The position numbers were made by a program, and so were the translations under genes. Of a stretch of DNA of 64,000 bases, positions 33,048 to 43,200 are shown one piece after another; position 1 is the first letter of the stretch, and every line of letters starts with the position of its first letter. This DNA comes from a bacterium (GTDB lineage: Bacteria; Auribacterota; Auribacteria; Auribacterales; Auribacteraceae): contig JAHDNF010000002.1 of the NCBI GenBank assembly GCA_018435605.1, positions 124,001-188,000 of the forward strand, written 5' to 3'. Under the pieces are notes generated by a model, which was not told the DNA's origin, did no database searches, and saw only the letters and a list, made by a program, of their open reading frames with translations.

Positions 33048-34310
33048 ATGGCTGAACGACTGCACGCCGAAGATAGGTCGTTTTTTTATCTAAACGCAAC
33101 TCAGTTCATGGGTGCGCTTAACGACAATATCTTCAAGTTATTGATTATATTTTCTATCATTAATATAGCCGGAGCGGAATCTGCCGGCAAAGTTACCGCG
33201 GTTGTCGGAATGGTTTTCGTACTGCCGTTTTTGCTGTTTACCCCTGTAGCCGGCGTGATTACAGACCGGATAAGCAAACGCGCGATAATAATTGCGGTAA
33301 AATGCTGGGAGATTATAATCATGGCTACGGGAATCATAGCGTTTTACCTGCATTTGCCTATGATGGAATATATCGTATTGTTTATGATGTCCATGCAAAG
33401 CGCGTTTTTCGGACCGTCAAAATACGGCATTATACCGGAATTGGTTGAAGAAAAAGATCTTTCCAGAGCAAATAGCTATATTGTAACGTTCACCTTTCTG
33501 GCTATCATTCTGGGTTCGTTTCTGGGTCCGTTTCTGTCGGATATGCTTGATGGAACGCATTACAAGGCGGCTTTTTTCTGCCTGCTGGTTGCCGTTGCGG
33601 GCGCTATATGTTCGTTTATGATCCGCAAACACCCCTTACCGCAACCTGATAAACTGACCCCGTTATACCGATTCGACAGCATTTTCACTATTCTTTACAC
33701 CTACCGGCACCAGCGCACTCTGATGTTCTCAGTTGTAGCGTCCATGTATTTTTATTTCATCGGTGCGTTTATGCAGTTAAACCTGATACCATACGGAATG
33801 GAAATACTCGGATTGACTCAGGAAAAAAGCGGTTATCTGTTTCTTGTCGCCGCGGTCGGTATCGGTATCGGATCTGTCATTGCCGGAAAATTTTCCAAAG
33901 GACGCATTGAGTTCGGATTAATACCTGTCGGAGCAATGGGGCTGGCCGGGTCGATAATAGGATTGAGCGTTGTCGTATATCCATGGGGAATTTTGTCGCT
34001 GGTATTGTCAGCCGGCATATCGAGCGGTATTTTCATAGTGCCTATTCAGGCGTATATACAGTATAAAAGCCCTGCAGTGCATAGAGGAAAAATTATTGCC
34101 GCATCGGGATTTATGGGATGGATAGGAATATTGGCCGCCTCGCTGTGCCTTTATTTTCTGCGTGAGACTGCCGGCGTGAGTTCTGCAAAATCGTTTATGC
34201 CGTTGGGTATACTCACTATCACTCTGGGAATCTTCATGATACGCCTGTTTCCGCAATTTATACGCGATACGAAAAATATGCTGACACAAATGTTCACCCA
34301 TCAAACATAA
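33048..34310 (+). CDS. LplT-like MFS transporter
   Basis: The 420-residue protein has about twelve membrane helices. The N-terminal FMGALNDNIFK motif and the FGPSKYGIIPELVEE loop are typical of the MFS branch that contains LplT and the N-terminal half of Aas-type lysophospholipid remodelling proteins, which move lysophospholipids across the inner membrane. I start at 33048, with GGAG six bases upstream; the frame extends to a TTG at 33036 but that codon overlaps the ribosome site. No acyltransferase follows, so unlike Aas fusions it stands alone. The next genes are envelope-glycan genes on the same strand. Confidence 0.85.
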   Translation: MAERLHAEDRSFFYLNATQFMGALNDNIFKLLIIFSIINIAGAESAGKVTAVVGMVFVLPFLLFTPVAGVITDRISKRAIIIAVKCWEIIIMATGIIAFYLHLPMMEYIVLFMMSMQSAFFGPSKYGIIPELVEEKDLSRANSYIVTFTFLAIILGSFLGPFLSDMLDGTHYKAAFFCLLVAVAGAICSFMIRKHPLPQPDKLTPLYRFDSIFTILYTYRHQRTLMFSVVASMYFYFIGAFMQLNLIPYGMEILGLTQEKSGYLFLVAAVGIGIGSVIAGKFSKGRIEFGLIPVGAMGLAGSIIGLSVVVYPWGILSLVLSAGISSGIFIVPIQAYIQYKSPAVHRGKIIAASGFMGWIGILAASLCLYFLRETAGVSSAKSFMPLGILTITLGIFMIRLFPQFIRDTKNMLTQMFTHQT

Positions 34311-34325
34311 ACCGGATATCAAGTT

Positions 34326-36026
34326 ATGAAACCTTCGTTTCAGTCAACAGCGCATTTTGCACTGATCATACTGGTTGTCCTGATCGCAGTACACCCTTTA
34401 TTCGACTCAAGGCCGCTGGACGGGCACGATCCCGGATTCAATATGATACGCCTTAAAGAGGTTCACACACTTATATCCCACGGCACGATAATTCCCCGTT
34501 GGGCGCCCGATTTGGTACACGGTTACGGCTACCCGCTGTTCATATTTTACCCGCCGTTGAGCTACATTTGCGCAGTTCCGTTCTACAGTATGGGGCTTAG
34601 CCTTGACGCTTCGCTAAAATGCGTGTACATCATAGGATTCCTTTTCGCGGTATTCTGCATGTTCCGTATTGGCGTTAGATTAGGATCGCCTAACGCCGGA
34701 TTGATCGGCGGAGCGTTATATGTGCTCGCGCCGTATATGCTAGCCGACGTATACGTGCGGGTAAGCTATTCGGAATTTATAGCTATGAGTTGGTTTCCGT
34801 TTATATTTTTGATGTTATTGAGGTTCGCGCAAACGGACAAACGGCGGTTTGCCCTAGCGGCCATAGCAGGGCTGGCCGCGGTCAATTTAACGCACTCTAT
34901 ATCCGCTTTATTGATATATCCGGTCAGTTTCCTATGGGCATTGACAACCGGTATCGCTTTGAGAAAACCTTTAAAACGCCATTTGTGCGCCACGCTCGGC
35001 GTATATATCTTCGCCATAGGAATTACCGCTTTTTTTTGGATACCTGCTCTTATGGAACGGAGTTACGTTCGTATAGACAAGATGATCAGCGGAGCATTTT
35101 CTTTTGAAAACCATTTTGTAACACTGGCAAAACTGTTTTCTATCAAATGGGGATATGCCGTCAGCCGGACAGGAGCGCCGCAGGAAATGTCGTTTCAGAT
35201 CGGATGGCCGCATATTACTGCAATTTCGATATGTCTTATTTGCCTATTTTACGCTTCACGCCAGCTACGGTCAATGATGGCTTTTGCACTGGCAGGTATT
35301 ATCGCTACCGTATTTTGTATGCTGTCTGCTTCATTATTTGTATGGAAAGCTATCCCGCTACTTGCTTACCTACAATTTCCATGGCGTCTTTTGATGATTA
35401 CCGCTCTGCTCAGCAGTCTTGCCGGGATGTTGGCGGTTATTCATATAGAAAAAAAGTATTCTTCACGAATATTGTGGTTTGCGTGCCTTGCCGGAATATG
35501 TCTTTACGCAATACCCTACTGTAAAGCCAGCTACATTGACGATCCTATATTCGCTCATTCCATAGAACACAATACGCGAATATTGCCGCTACCTTACGGT
35601 TCTTCAACTTTGCTTATGGAATATCTGCCCAAATGGGTCGACACAATCCCGAAATATCCGGCGGACACCTTGTTCACAGCCGACGACGCAATACGAATCT
35701 ACGAACAGACAGAGCTACCGACCGAATACCGGTGCACCGCACGGGTTGCCGCTTCAGGAATACTGCAAATCAACAAGTTTTATTATCCCGGCTGGCAATG
35801 CCATATAAACGAAGTCAGAACGAAAATCAAAACCACAGCAGAAACCGGTATCATGGAGGTTTATCTGGACACACCCGGAACACATAAAGTCCGGTTGACT
35901 TTTGAAAACACCCTGCTTCGTCGCCGCGCAAACATGTTTTCATTGTTATTTCTAATTGCTACATTGCCGGCAGGATGGCTTTCAAAACTGCATTTAAGTT
36001 GCTCATCGCATGATAATATGAAATAA
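34326..36026 (+). CDS. PTPS-related GT-C-like membrane protein
   Basis: This 566-residue inner-membrane protein has about ten to twelve hydrophobic helices and a soluble C-terminal part with a final helix. The N-terminal region has the acidic pair of a first periplasmic loop (LDGHDPGFNMIRLKE) and then WAPDLVHGYGYPLFIFYPPLSY, the signature of the 6-pyruvoyl-tetrahydropterin-synthase-related membrane family, which despite its name resembles GT-C glycosyltransferases that use polyprenyl-phosphate sugars. It starts 15 bases after the LplT-like gene and is followed by a flippase and a GT1 enzyme, so a role in building a surface glycan is a reasonable inference. Donor and acceptor cannot be told. 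Confidence 0.82.
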   Translation: MKPSFQSTAHFALIILVVLIAVHPLFDSRPLDGHDPGFNMIRLKEVHTLISHGTIIPRWAPDLVHGYGYPLFIFYPPLSYICAVPFYSMGLSLDASLKCVYIIGFLFAVFCMFRIGVRLGSPNAGLIGGALYVLAPYMLADVYVRVSYSEFIAMSWFPFIFLMLLRFAQTDKRRFALAAIAGLAAVNLTHSISALLIYPVSFLWALTTGIALRKPLKRHLCATLGVYIFAIGITAFFWIPALMERSYVRIDKMISGAFSFENHFVTLAKLFSIKWGYAVSRTGAPQEMSFQIGWPHITAISICLICLFYASRQLRSMMAFALAGIIATVFCMLSASLFVWKAIPLLAYLQFPWRLLMITALLSSLAGMLAVIHIEKKYSSRILWFACLAGICLYAIPYCKASYIDDPIFAHSIEHNTRILPLPYGSSTLLMEYLPKWVDTIPKYPADTLFTADDAIRIYEQTELPTEYRCTARVAASGILQINKFYYPGWQCHINEVRTKIKTTAETGIMEVYLDTPGTHKVRLTFENTLLRRRANMFSLLFLIATLPAGWLSKLHLSCSSHDNMK

Positions 36027-36090
36027 TACGCAAAGACAAAATTTTTCTACTAAACAGTCCACTGCAACAACTGACGAAAGTAACGGTTAA

Positions 36091-37458
36091 ATGTGTTCGG
36101 AATCAAATAGGAAAGATCAGACACATAGCCACCGGCAGGTGGCGGTGGACACATTCTGGCGGTCAACACAACTAGGCGTTATCGCTTTAGGCGGATTTAT
36201 AATCAATGTGTTGTTCGCCCGTTATTTTTCTACGGAACAATTTGCGCTATGGGCGCTTGCATTTTCCTTTCTGTTCACATTTTCATTATTCGGCGATTTT
36301 GGGCTTGGAGCAACTATAGCCAAATTTACATCTCAATACAATTCCACAGACAAAGAACTATTGCCTTCACTCATTACTACCGGACTGGCAAATTTGATTC
36401 TGAACTGCGCTGGCATTTATATAATTATACTTATAACCGCGCCGGTAATAGGGTTTCTCCTTGAAAAACCAGATCTCACTATCTTGTTGATGATAGGCGG
36501 GATTTATGTAATATCAAAAATAGAATTCGAATTTATGTCCGAATTTTTCAGGGGATTTCAAATATTCAAAATTCCAGCGCTGACTTTAGGGTTGTGCACC
36601 GCAATAGAAACAGCGTGTTACATCTTCCTTATTTACCGGTACGCAAACATAACATTGTTCGAGATATTTTTGATCCGATGCGGGTTCTGGACTGCTAAAG
36701 GAATCATACTAGCGCTGTTGTTTTATCGATTCATAAAAAGTAAAGACATAACAATCAGGCCGTCGTTGTTGTGTCCGAATCTTTTTGTCAACCTGACTAA
36801 GTTCAGTTTACCGATAGGCATCTCATTAATATCATGGTATTTGTATACTAAGGTAGATATAATACTCGTAGCGGCGTTTTCTCAAGAAATGGAAATCGCC
36901 CGTTACACGGTTGCAGAAAACATATTTATATGCCCATTATTGATTCCAGCCGCTTTCGCGGCTGTTATATCGCCAAAGGCAACGGCTTATTTTTACTCAA
37001 ACAACCATGAAAAACTGCAGAACTTGTTTTCGCTGTCAATAACACTCATATTTATAAGTATGAGCGTCATATCGGTGTTTTTTTTCGTGTTCAGCAAATA
37101 CATTTTGCTTATATTTTTTCCGAAATATATTTCTTCCTCCATTTTCTTGAAATTACTTGCGCCGTTAATCGTATTCAAAGGTATTGAACATACTGCGCTT
37201 GCAGGTTTTCTGGTTGCGACAGGCAATCCTAAAATACTTGCCAAATTGACGGTCATAGCGGCAATACTCAACGTCATCGGCGACCTCATAATGATACCTC
37301 CGTTCGGGGCGCTCGGCGCATTTCTGGTTACGGTTATAGTACACAGTATATACACTGTTTTCGCAGTCCGTTATGTTACTATGAAACTCGGATTGAAGAT
37401 CAGCCTGAAATTTCCGGATACGATGTCCATAAAAAACTTACTGGGAAATAGACGCTGA
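36091..37458 (+). CDS. Wzx-like polysaccharide flippase
   Basis: The 455-residue protein has twelve to fourteen membrane helices and matches the MOP-superfamily polysaccharide exporter pattern: an N-terminal FWRSTQLGVIALGGFIINVLFARYFSTEQFALWALA helix pair, FGDFGLGATIAKF in the second helix region, and a C-terminal GAFLVTVIVHSIYTV helix. Such proteins flip lipid-linked oligosaccharides to the outer face of the inner membrane. The gene lies between a GT-C-like protein and a GT1 glycosyltransferase, which supports surface glycan assembly. The Shine-Dalgarno is weak. Confidence 0.88.
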   Translation: MCSESNRKDQTHSHRQVAVDTFWRSTQLGVIALGGFIINVLFARYFSTEQFALWALAFSFLFTFSLFGDFGLGATIAKFTSQYNSTDKELLPSLITTGLANLILNCAGIYIIILITAPVIGFLLEKPDLTILLMIGGIYVISKIEFEFMSEFFRGFQIFKIPALTLGLCTAIETACYIFLIYRYANITLFEIFLIRCGFWTAKGIILALLFYRFIKSKDITIRPSLLCPNLFVNLTKFSLPIGISLISWYLYTKVDIILVAAFSQEMEIARYTVAENIFICPLLIPAAFAAVISPKATAYFYSNNHEKLQNLFSLSITLIFISMSVISVFFFVFSKYILLIFFPKYISSSIFLKLLAPLIVFKGIEHTALAGFLVATGNPKILAKLTVIAAILNVIGDLIMIPPFGALGAFLVTVIVHSIYTVFAVRYVTMKLGLKISLKFPDTMSIKNLLGNRR

Positions 37459-37575
37459 TTTAAGTAATCATCGCTAGATTCTTCAGAGTTTTTAAAGGAT
37501 TTTACTTTTTTAGTATTTTATGCATTATATACATTTTAGCCGAATTGAAATAAATTTCTACCGACGGGAAACAAT

Positions 37576-38808
37576 ATGAAACCGATTCTATTTGTCACTG
37601 ACGCAAATTTTTTATCACACCTGCTTCGAAGTATTGAGATAGCCAAGGCTGTCCGTAAAAAGGGATACAAGGTTATATTTGCCGCTGAGGGTATTTACGT
37701 AGATTTTATCGCGAAAAACGGGTTCGAATACCTGCCGGTATTTACCAACGATCCTGTACATACCATGAAAGCTACCCGGTCGGGCATGTTTTTCTATTAC
37801 AACAGCGCCCGCATAAAGAAAAGTGTAGAGTCCGAAACAGAATGTATAAAAAAAGTTGACCCTGAGGTGATAGTTGGAGATTTCCGCTGGACATTGCGTA
37901 TCAGCGCAGAATACTGTAAAGTGCCTTATGTCGGCATAATCAACGCTATCTGGACACCCTTTTACGCGGAGTTCCGCTCTATTTCCGAAAAAATGCTTTT
38001 GAGAAAAATTTTCGGCATAAGGTTTATGGAAAAAATATCGCCGTTCGGAACACGTCTTATGATGCGCCGGCGCGGCAAACCATTTTATCGTCTGCGCAAG
38101 AAACTAGGCATCACACCTATAAAAAATCTTAACTACGAAATGTACGGCGACCGAAACATCATGCCCGATTTGCCGGAATTCTGTCCCACCAAAGATTTGC
38201 CTAACAATTTTACATATATCGGGCCGTTGTTCGTGTCGGATGAAACACTGGGCACACCTGTTCAAAAAGATTTTCCCAGCACACCGTATATCTACGCGAC
38301 ACTAGGAAGCACCGCGACTCCGAAAATGATCTTAACGTTATTTAAAGCTCTGGCAGAACAGCCGTTACCAGTTGTAATGACTACCGGCAAACAGCCGCTA
38401 CCCGCTTCTGCTCCCGACAATTTTATTCTTTATGATTACTTATCCGGCCAACAGGCGTATTCAAACGCCCGCGCCGTTATATGCCACGGCGGGCAGGGTA
38501 CTTTATATCAGGCATTGTCTTACGGTATTCCAGTGATCGGAATTGCCACTCATAACGACCAGCAATGGAATCTTGACCGGATTACCGTACTGCAACTGGG
38601 CAAACAATTCGGTGAAGATTCATGCACTCCCAAAGAAATATCTGAAGCGTTGAAGGAAGTTATGGACAACGAAGTATACAGGTCAAACTGCCTGCGTATG
38701 CGTAATCAAATAAGGCAGTATGCCCCTGCTGAAATAGCGGCTGAAGAGATTATTTCATTCGCGCGTGAAAATACCATTTATAAAACACAGGAACCGGCTT
38801 TAAGATAA
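37576..38808 (+). CDS. GT1-family (UGT/MGT-like) glycosyltransferase
   Basis: The 410-residue cytoplasmic enzyme has the two-domain GT-B plan. The N-terminal acceptor domain starts with ILFVTDANFLSHLLRSIEIAKAVRKKGYKV, and the C-terminal donor domain has YATLGSTATP and the family signature ARAVICHGGQGTLYQALSYGIPVIGIATHNDQQWN, where the histidine and the DQ pair contact the nucleotide sugar. GT1 members glycosylate lipids, antibiotics or sterols. With the flippase and GT-C-like protein just upstream, a lipid-linked or surface glycan acceptor is likely. The 117-base gap before it may hold a promoter, but none is clear. Confidence 0.9.
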   Translation: MKPILFVTDANFLSHLLRSIEIAKAVRKKGYKVIFAAEGIYVDFIAKNGFEYLPVFTNDPVHTMKATRSGMFFYYNSARIKKSVESETECIKKVDPEVIVGDFRWTLRISAEYCKVPYVGIINAIWTPFYAEFRSISEKMLLRKIFGIRFMEKISPFGTRLMMRRRGKPFYRLRKKLGITPIKNLNYEMYGDRNIMPDLPEFCPTKDLPNNFTYIGPLFVSDETLGTPVQKDFPSTPYIYATLGSTATPKMILTLFKALAEQPLPVVMTTGKQPLPASAPDNFILYDYLSGQQAYSNARAVICHGGQGTLYQALSYGIPVIGIATHNDQQWNLDRITVLQLGKQFGEDSCTPKEISEALKEVMDNEVYRSNCLRMRNQIRQYAPAEIAAEEIISFARENTIYKTQEPALR

Positions 38809-38926
38809 CTGGGCAGGTTCTGAAAAATTCGCTGAAAAATTTTAGCCGCAGTGAAAAAACAAAAGTTTCAAAACAAATTTTTCCGCCGGACTTATTAGCA
38901 AAACATTCGTTTTATAAACAGAATAT

Positions 38927-39415
38927 TTATTCAATATCCTGAACGGTCACCACAAATTTAATTTCCTTGCCTGAGAACTGGTGATTGGCATCAAGTACAA
39001 CTTTATCACCATCGACTTCCTTCACAGTAACAGTATAATTATCCAAATCCGGCAATGTAATTATACTTCCTACATGCGGCTCCATGCCTTCCGGCAATTG
39101 AGACCGTTTTATTTCTATATACGCTGACGGATCGGGCATACCGTATGCGTCTTCAGGCGGAACAACAAATACTTTGGTTTCGTGTCTGTGCATTCCGATT
39201 ATCCCTTTTTCAAAACCCCGTATCATATCTCCATTGCCTGCTACAAAAGTCAGCGGATTTTCCGAAGTAGCCTGATCGATTACATTTTCATCGATACTGG
39301 CAGTATAAACAACGGTTACCGAATCACCCGGTTCAACAGTTATTTTTTCCTGCGCTGTAGATTGTGCTATGTATGCGAAAAACGCCAATATAACCAATAC
39401 CGTATTTTTTTTCAT
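38927..39415 (-). CDS. Exported FKBP-type (SlyD-like) peptidyl-prolyl isomerase
   Basis: The 162-residue protein begins with a signal peptide (MKKNTVLVILAFFAYIAQSTAQ) and then a SlyD-like FKBP domain with VVYTASIDENVID, LTFVAGNGDMIRGFEKGIIGM and DANHQFSGKEIKFVVTVQDIE, including the inserted IF segment (PEDAYGMPD). It should speed proline isomerisation and act as a chaperone in the periplasm. Typical cytoplasmic SlyD lacks the signal peptide and has a His- and Cys-rich metal tail, which is absent here. A GGGGG ribosome site lies upstream. It may help fold exported proteins such as the giants in this window, which is inference. Confidence 0.93.
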   Translation of the reverse strand: MKKNTVLVILAFFAYIAQSTAQEKITVEPGDSVTVVYTASIDENVIDQATSENPLTFVAGNGDMIRGFEKGIIGMHRHETKVFVVPPEDAYGMPDPSAYIEIKRSQLPEGMEPHVGSIITLPDLDNYTVTVKEVDGDKVVLDANHQFSGKEIKFVVTVQDIE

Positions 39416-39517
39416 TCCGTATTTCCCCCTTTTTTGCCATTTATACTACCGCATAGATTTATACTTTTAACATAACAGACCTGTATTATGCATCATTTTT
39501 TTATGTAATTTCGAAAA

Positions 39518-39545
39518 AAAGAAAAGGTCTTTCGTTCTAAACGAA
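39518..39545 (-). terminator. Possible weak terminator of the LysE gene
   Basis: On the minus strand a six-base stem TTCGTT/AACGAA with the stop codon in its loop is followed after a short spacer by T-rich sequence (39528-39518). The stem is short and low in G+C. Confidence 0.35.
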
Positions 39546-40157
39546 CGTATCAACGGCAAAATAAATACCGAATCCGAGTAAAGAAACAGCGCAAAGAGCT
39601 ATTATAAAACGGTATACTGTGATCGAAACAGCTTGTTTACCTCTGCTTATCATAAAAGAGACGAAACCGTACCACAGCAAATCAGCCGTAATATGTCCTG
39701 CAAAGAAAATCAATACAGCAAAAATACCCTGTTTTTGGGTAGCGATAACAAGCCCCATTCCGATAGTAAGCCACCACACCGTCCAATACGGATTGGCGAT
39801 GCTCATGGTGATTCCTGAAAAGACAAGATTCGATGATCGCGAAGATCGAGGCGCGATATCGAGAGTAACATTTTTTAGCGAGATCAACATATTAATTCCA
39901 AAGTATATAAGCAGACCCGCGCCAGCCGCGGAAATAATATTCAGCACAAAAGAATTATGAACTATACAACCCAGCCCGAAAATTATCACAATCAGCATAG
40001 CCATTTCTATAATAGCATGGCCGACTATCATAAGCGGACCTCCGACAAACCCGTGGCGTACAGTGTTATAGATCACCGCGGCAAGAAACGGACCGGGCAT
40101 AAGAGCTCCTGATAAAGCAATTGTAAATGAAGTGATAAATATAGTCCATGCGCTCAT
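39537..40157 (-). CDS. LysE-family exporter
   Basis: The 206-residue inner-membrane protein has six helices and LysE/RhtB features: FTIALSGALMPGPFLAAV in the first helix, GHAIIEMAMLIVIIFGLG in the second and ANPYWTVWWLTIG in the fourth. Family members export amino acids or related small molecules; the substrate is unknown here. I choose the ATG at 40157 since AAAGG lies eight bases upstream; an in-frame GTG at 40166 overlaps that site. The gene stands between the FKBP gene and the hybrid kinase on the same strand, without evident functional link. Confidence 0.88.
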   Translation of the reverse strand: MSAWTIFITSFTIALSGALMPGPFLAAVIYNTVRHGFVGGPLMIVGHAIIEMAMLIVIIFGLGCIVHNSFVLNIISAAGAGLLIYFGINMLISLKNVTLDIAPRSSRSSNLVFSGITMSIANPYWTVWWLTIGMGLVIATQKQGIFAVLIFFAGHITADLLWYGFVSFMISRGKQAVSITVYRFIIALCAVSLLGFGIYFAVDTFV

Positions 40158-40233
40158 CGGTTTCACCTTTTATAAAGATGATATCGTGCGCGTATCATGA
40201 AATCAATCGATTTATATTGGAATGATTGGTTTG

Positions 40234-43200
40234 TCAGCTTAAAATTTGCATCATAGAGTACTTCAGTTCATCAAAACTTACGGGTTTGTTGACTACGGCG
40301 CTAAATCCATACGTTTTGTAATCCGACATTATGGGGTCGTTACAATACCCGCTGGAAACAATGGCCTTTGCTGTGGGATTTATTTTAAGTATCTCGCGAA
40401 TGGTATCTTTTCCGCCCATACCGTGAGGTATGATGAGATCCATAATGACAGCTTCGTAAGGCTCGCCCTTGGCGTGCGCTTTTTTGTATAGCTTAACCGC
40501 TTCTTTTCCATCTTCGGCGCAGTCGGTTTCGTAACCTAATCGGTTGAGTAATCTGCTTAGTATGTCGCGTACGACCGGTTCATCGTCCATGACAAGAATC
40601 TTTCTTTTGGATTCGGATGGCTTGATGTTGAGAACGGTTGGCGCATTACGCTTTACCGCAGGAAGATATATGGTTACTACCGTACCTTTCCCGACGTTAC
40701 TTTCTACTGTGATATGCCCGTTATGTTTTTTTATTATCGAATAACTGGTAGACAACCCCAGACCGCTGGCTTTATCTTTAGTGCTGAAAAAAGGATCAAA
40801 TATTTTTTCCATATTTTCCGGTTTAATACCATACCCTCTGTCTTCGATGGAAATCATAACATATTCTTCATCCAAAAGAGATACGTCATGTATTTGACTT
40901 GCCTGAACATTCTTTGCTCTGATGGTGAGAATCCCTTCCGGCATAGCTTCTTTTGCGTTGAGGGCTATATTGTTTATAACCTGAATGATCTGATCTTTAT
41001 CAATATCTACCTGATGCAGTCCGTCATCGAAATAAAATTCTTCAGTGATACCTGCCCCTTTGATGGAAAATTTGACCGCATATCGTATAAGTTCTTCGAT
41101 AGAAGTTATTTTCTTTACCGGCGCCCCGCCTTTGGAGAAAGTCAGCAGTTGATGACTAAGTTCTTTAGCCCTTAATGACGCCTCCTCTATATGACGAAGC
41201 GATTGATATAACGGGTGAGACTCGTCTAAATCTAAAAGAGACAAGCTCACGTTGCCGAGTATCGCTGTCAAAAGATTGTTGAAGTCATGGGCAATACCGC
41301 CGGCAAGTATACCTACAGACTCCAGTTTCATGGCTTTAAGCAAATCTTCTTCCATGCGTTTATGATCGGTTATATCGATAGCTGTAACTGCGATATAAAG
41401 CGGTTTTTCTTCTTCGTCTTTAATCAAAACTCCGTTCATGAGCATAATAAACTTCGAACCGTCGCTTGCCACCCTCTCGGTTTCTACGGCGCTGAAACTG
41501 CCTTTTTCCATAAGCTCTTTGCGAATAACGTGTCCTTGCTCCATTTGTTTTTCGACATGAAACAAACTGAAATGCCGACCGTAAAACTCCTCGACGCTGT
41601 AACCGTGCATGCGAGCGAAATAATTATTTATGTAGTTGATATTGCCTTCAAGGTCTGTAATTACCACGCCGTAGTTAGCGTTATCGGATATTTTCTTAAA
41701 CTTTTTTATTTCTTCGTCGGCTTGTTTTTGTTTGCTTATATCGGTTATACCGGCGATAGCACCGAGATAAGATCCGTCATCGTCAAATAACGAAGATATA
41801 TTTACACCGGTAAAAATACGCGATCCATCTTTACGTAAAAACTTTAGTTCATTTATAGAACGCAACCCCTGTTTGGCATTCTGTAAATTTTTTCGGGCAA
41901 CCTTGCGGTCTAACTTGTTCATAAACGAATAAAAATGTTTGCCTAGCATTTCTTCGCGACAATAACCAAGCATACCGGACATAGGTTCATTGACAAAAGT
42001 GGTATAGCCTCTTGCATCAAAAACCCATATTCCTTCTATGAGACTCTCCATTAGCAAGCGGTATCGTTTTTCAGATTCGCGCAGTTCCTTTTCCGTATTC
42101 AGCCGGTCGGTTATATTGTCGACCATAACTATTGCCGCCGTAACCTCATCTTTTTCGTCTTTCAGCGGTGAGGCTACTATACGAAAATGCTCGATTTTGT
42201 CTTTACCGTGCAGTTTTTTGCTACAAACTGCTTCATGAACCTGTCCGTCTTTAAAAGTTTCCGCTACAGGACTTTCCGGATATGCATCTTCTTTATGCGG
42301 ATTCTCTGACTCCTGCCGGCACAAAATAACTTCATAATCGTCTATGTGCGAAAACCATTCTTTCAAACGGTTGTTGGTTGAGAGTATACTCATATTAGTA
42401 TCGATGATAGCTATGCCTATTCGGATATTGTCGACAATCCCTCTATATTTCATGCGCGACTGTTGTAACGCTCTTTCAGCCATTTTCCGTCCGGTAATGT
42501 CAATACCCACTTCAAGGATAAGCGGAGCCCCGTCGATATCAAAAAACGGAGAATCATACATCATATAAGATTTACCGTCAAAGCTGTTGTATTCCCATGA
42601 CATTGAATTCCCTGATTCCAGTACTTCCCGTGCCGCGCAACACGCACACGCAGTAGAACTGCCTACGACTAATTCATAGCATTTTTTTCCTTCAGGGTCG
42701 CCGAACAAATCCCTGAAATTTTTATTTGCAAACTTCACGTTAAACTCGCAGTCTACCAGATACACGAAGGCCGGTATAGATTCTAAAACAGAAAACAATC
42801 TAGCGCTCTCAACCTGCAAAACCTCCAAAGTCCGTTTCTGGTCAGTCAAATCGCATATATGCATAGCCATACGGACAGGGTTATTCAGATTGTCACGAAT
42901 CATCCACAAAGTAATATTGACTGGAAACACCGAACCGTCTTTGCGTATGAATTCTTTTTCGTATGTAGCCGATCCATGAGTATTGACAGTACGCATATTT
43001 TCCGTATCGTAGGCGTGCCATTGAACAGGTGTTATATCTTTTAGAGAGAAACCCCTAATTTCATTAAGAGAAAATCCTGTCATCTCCAGCAGAGATCTAT
43101 TAGCGTCGATAAACTTGCCGTCCAATGTACAGATCGCAATACCGTCAAAGGCGGAATCAAACATGGATCGGAATTGTTCTTCGCTGTCTTTTCGCAAATT

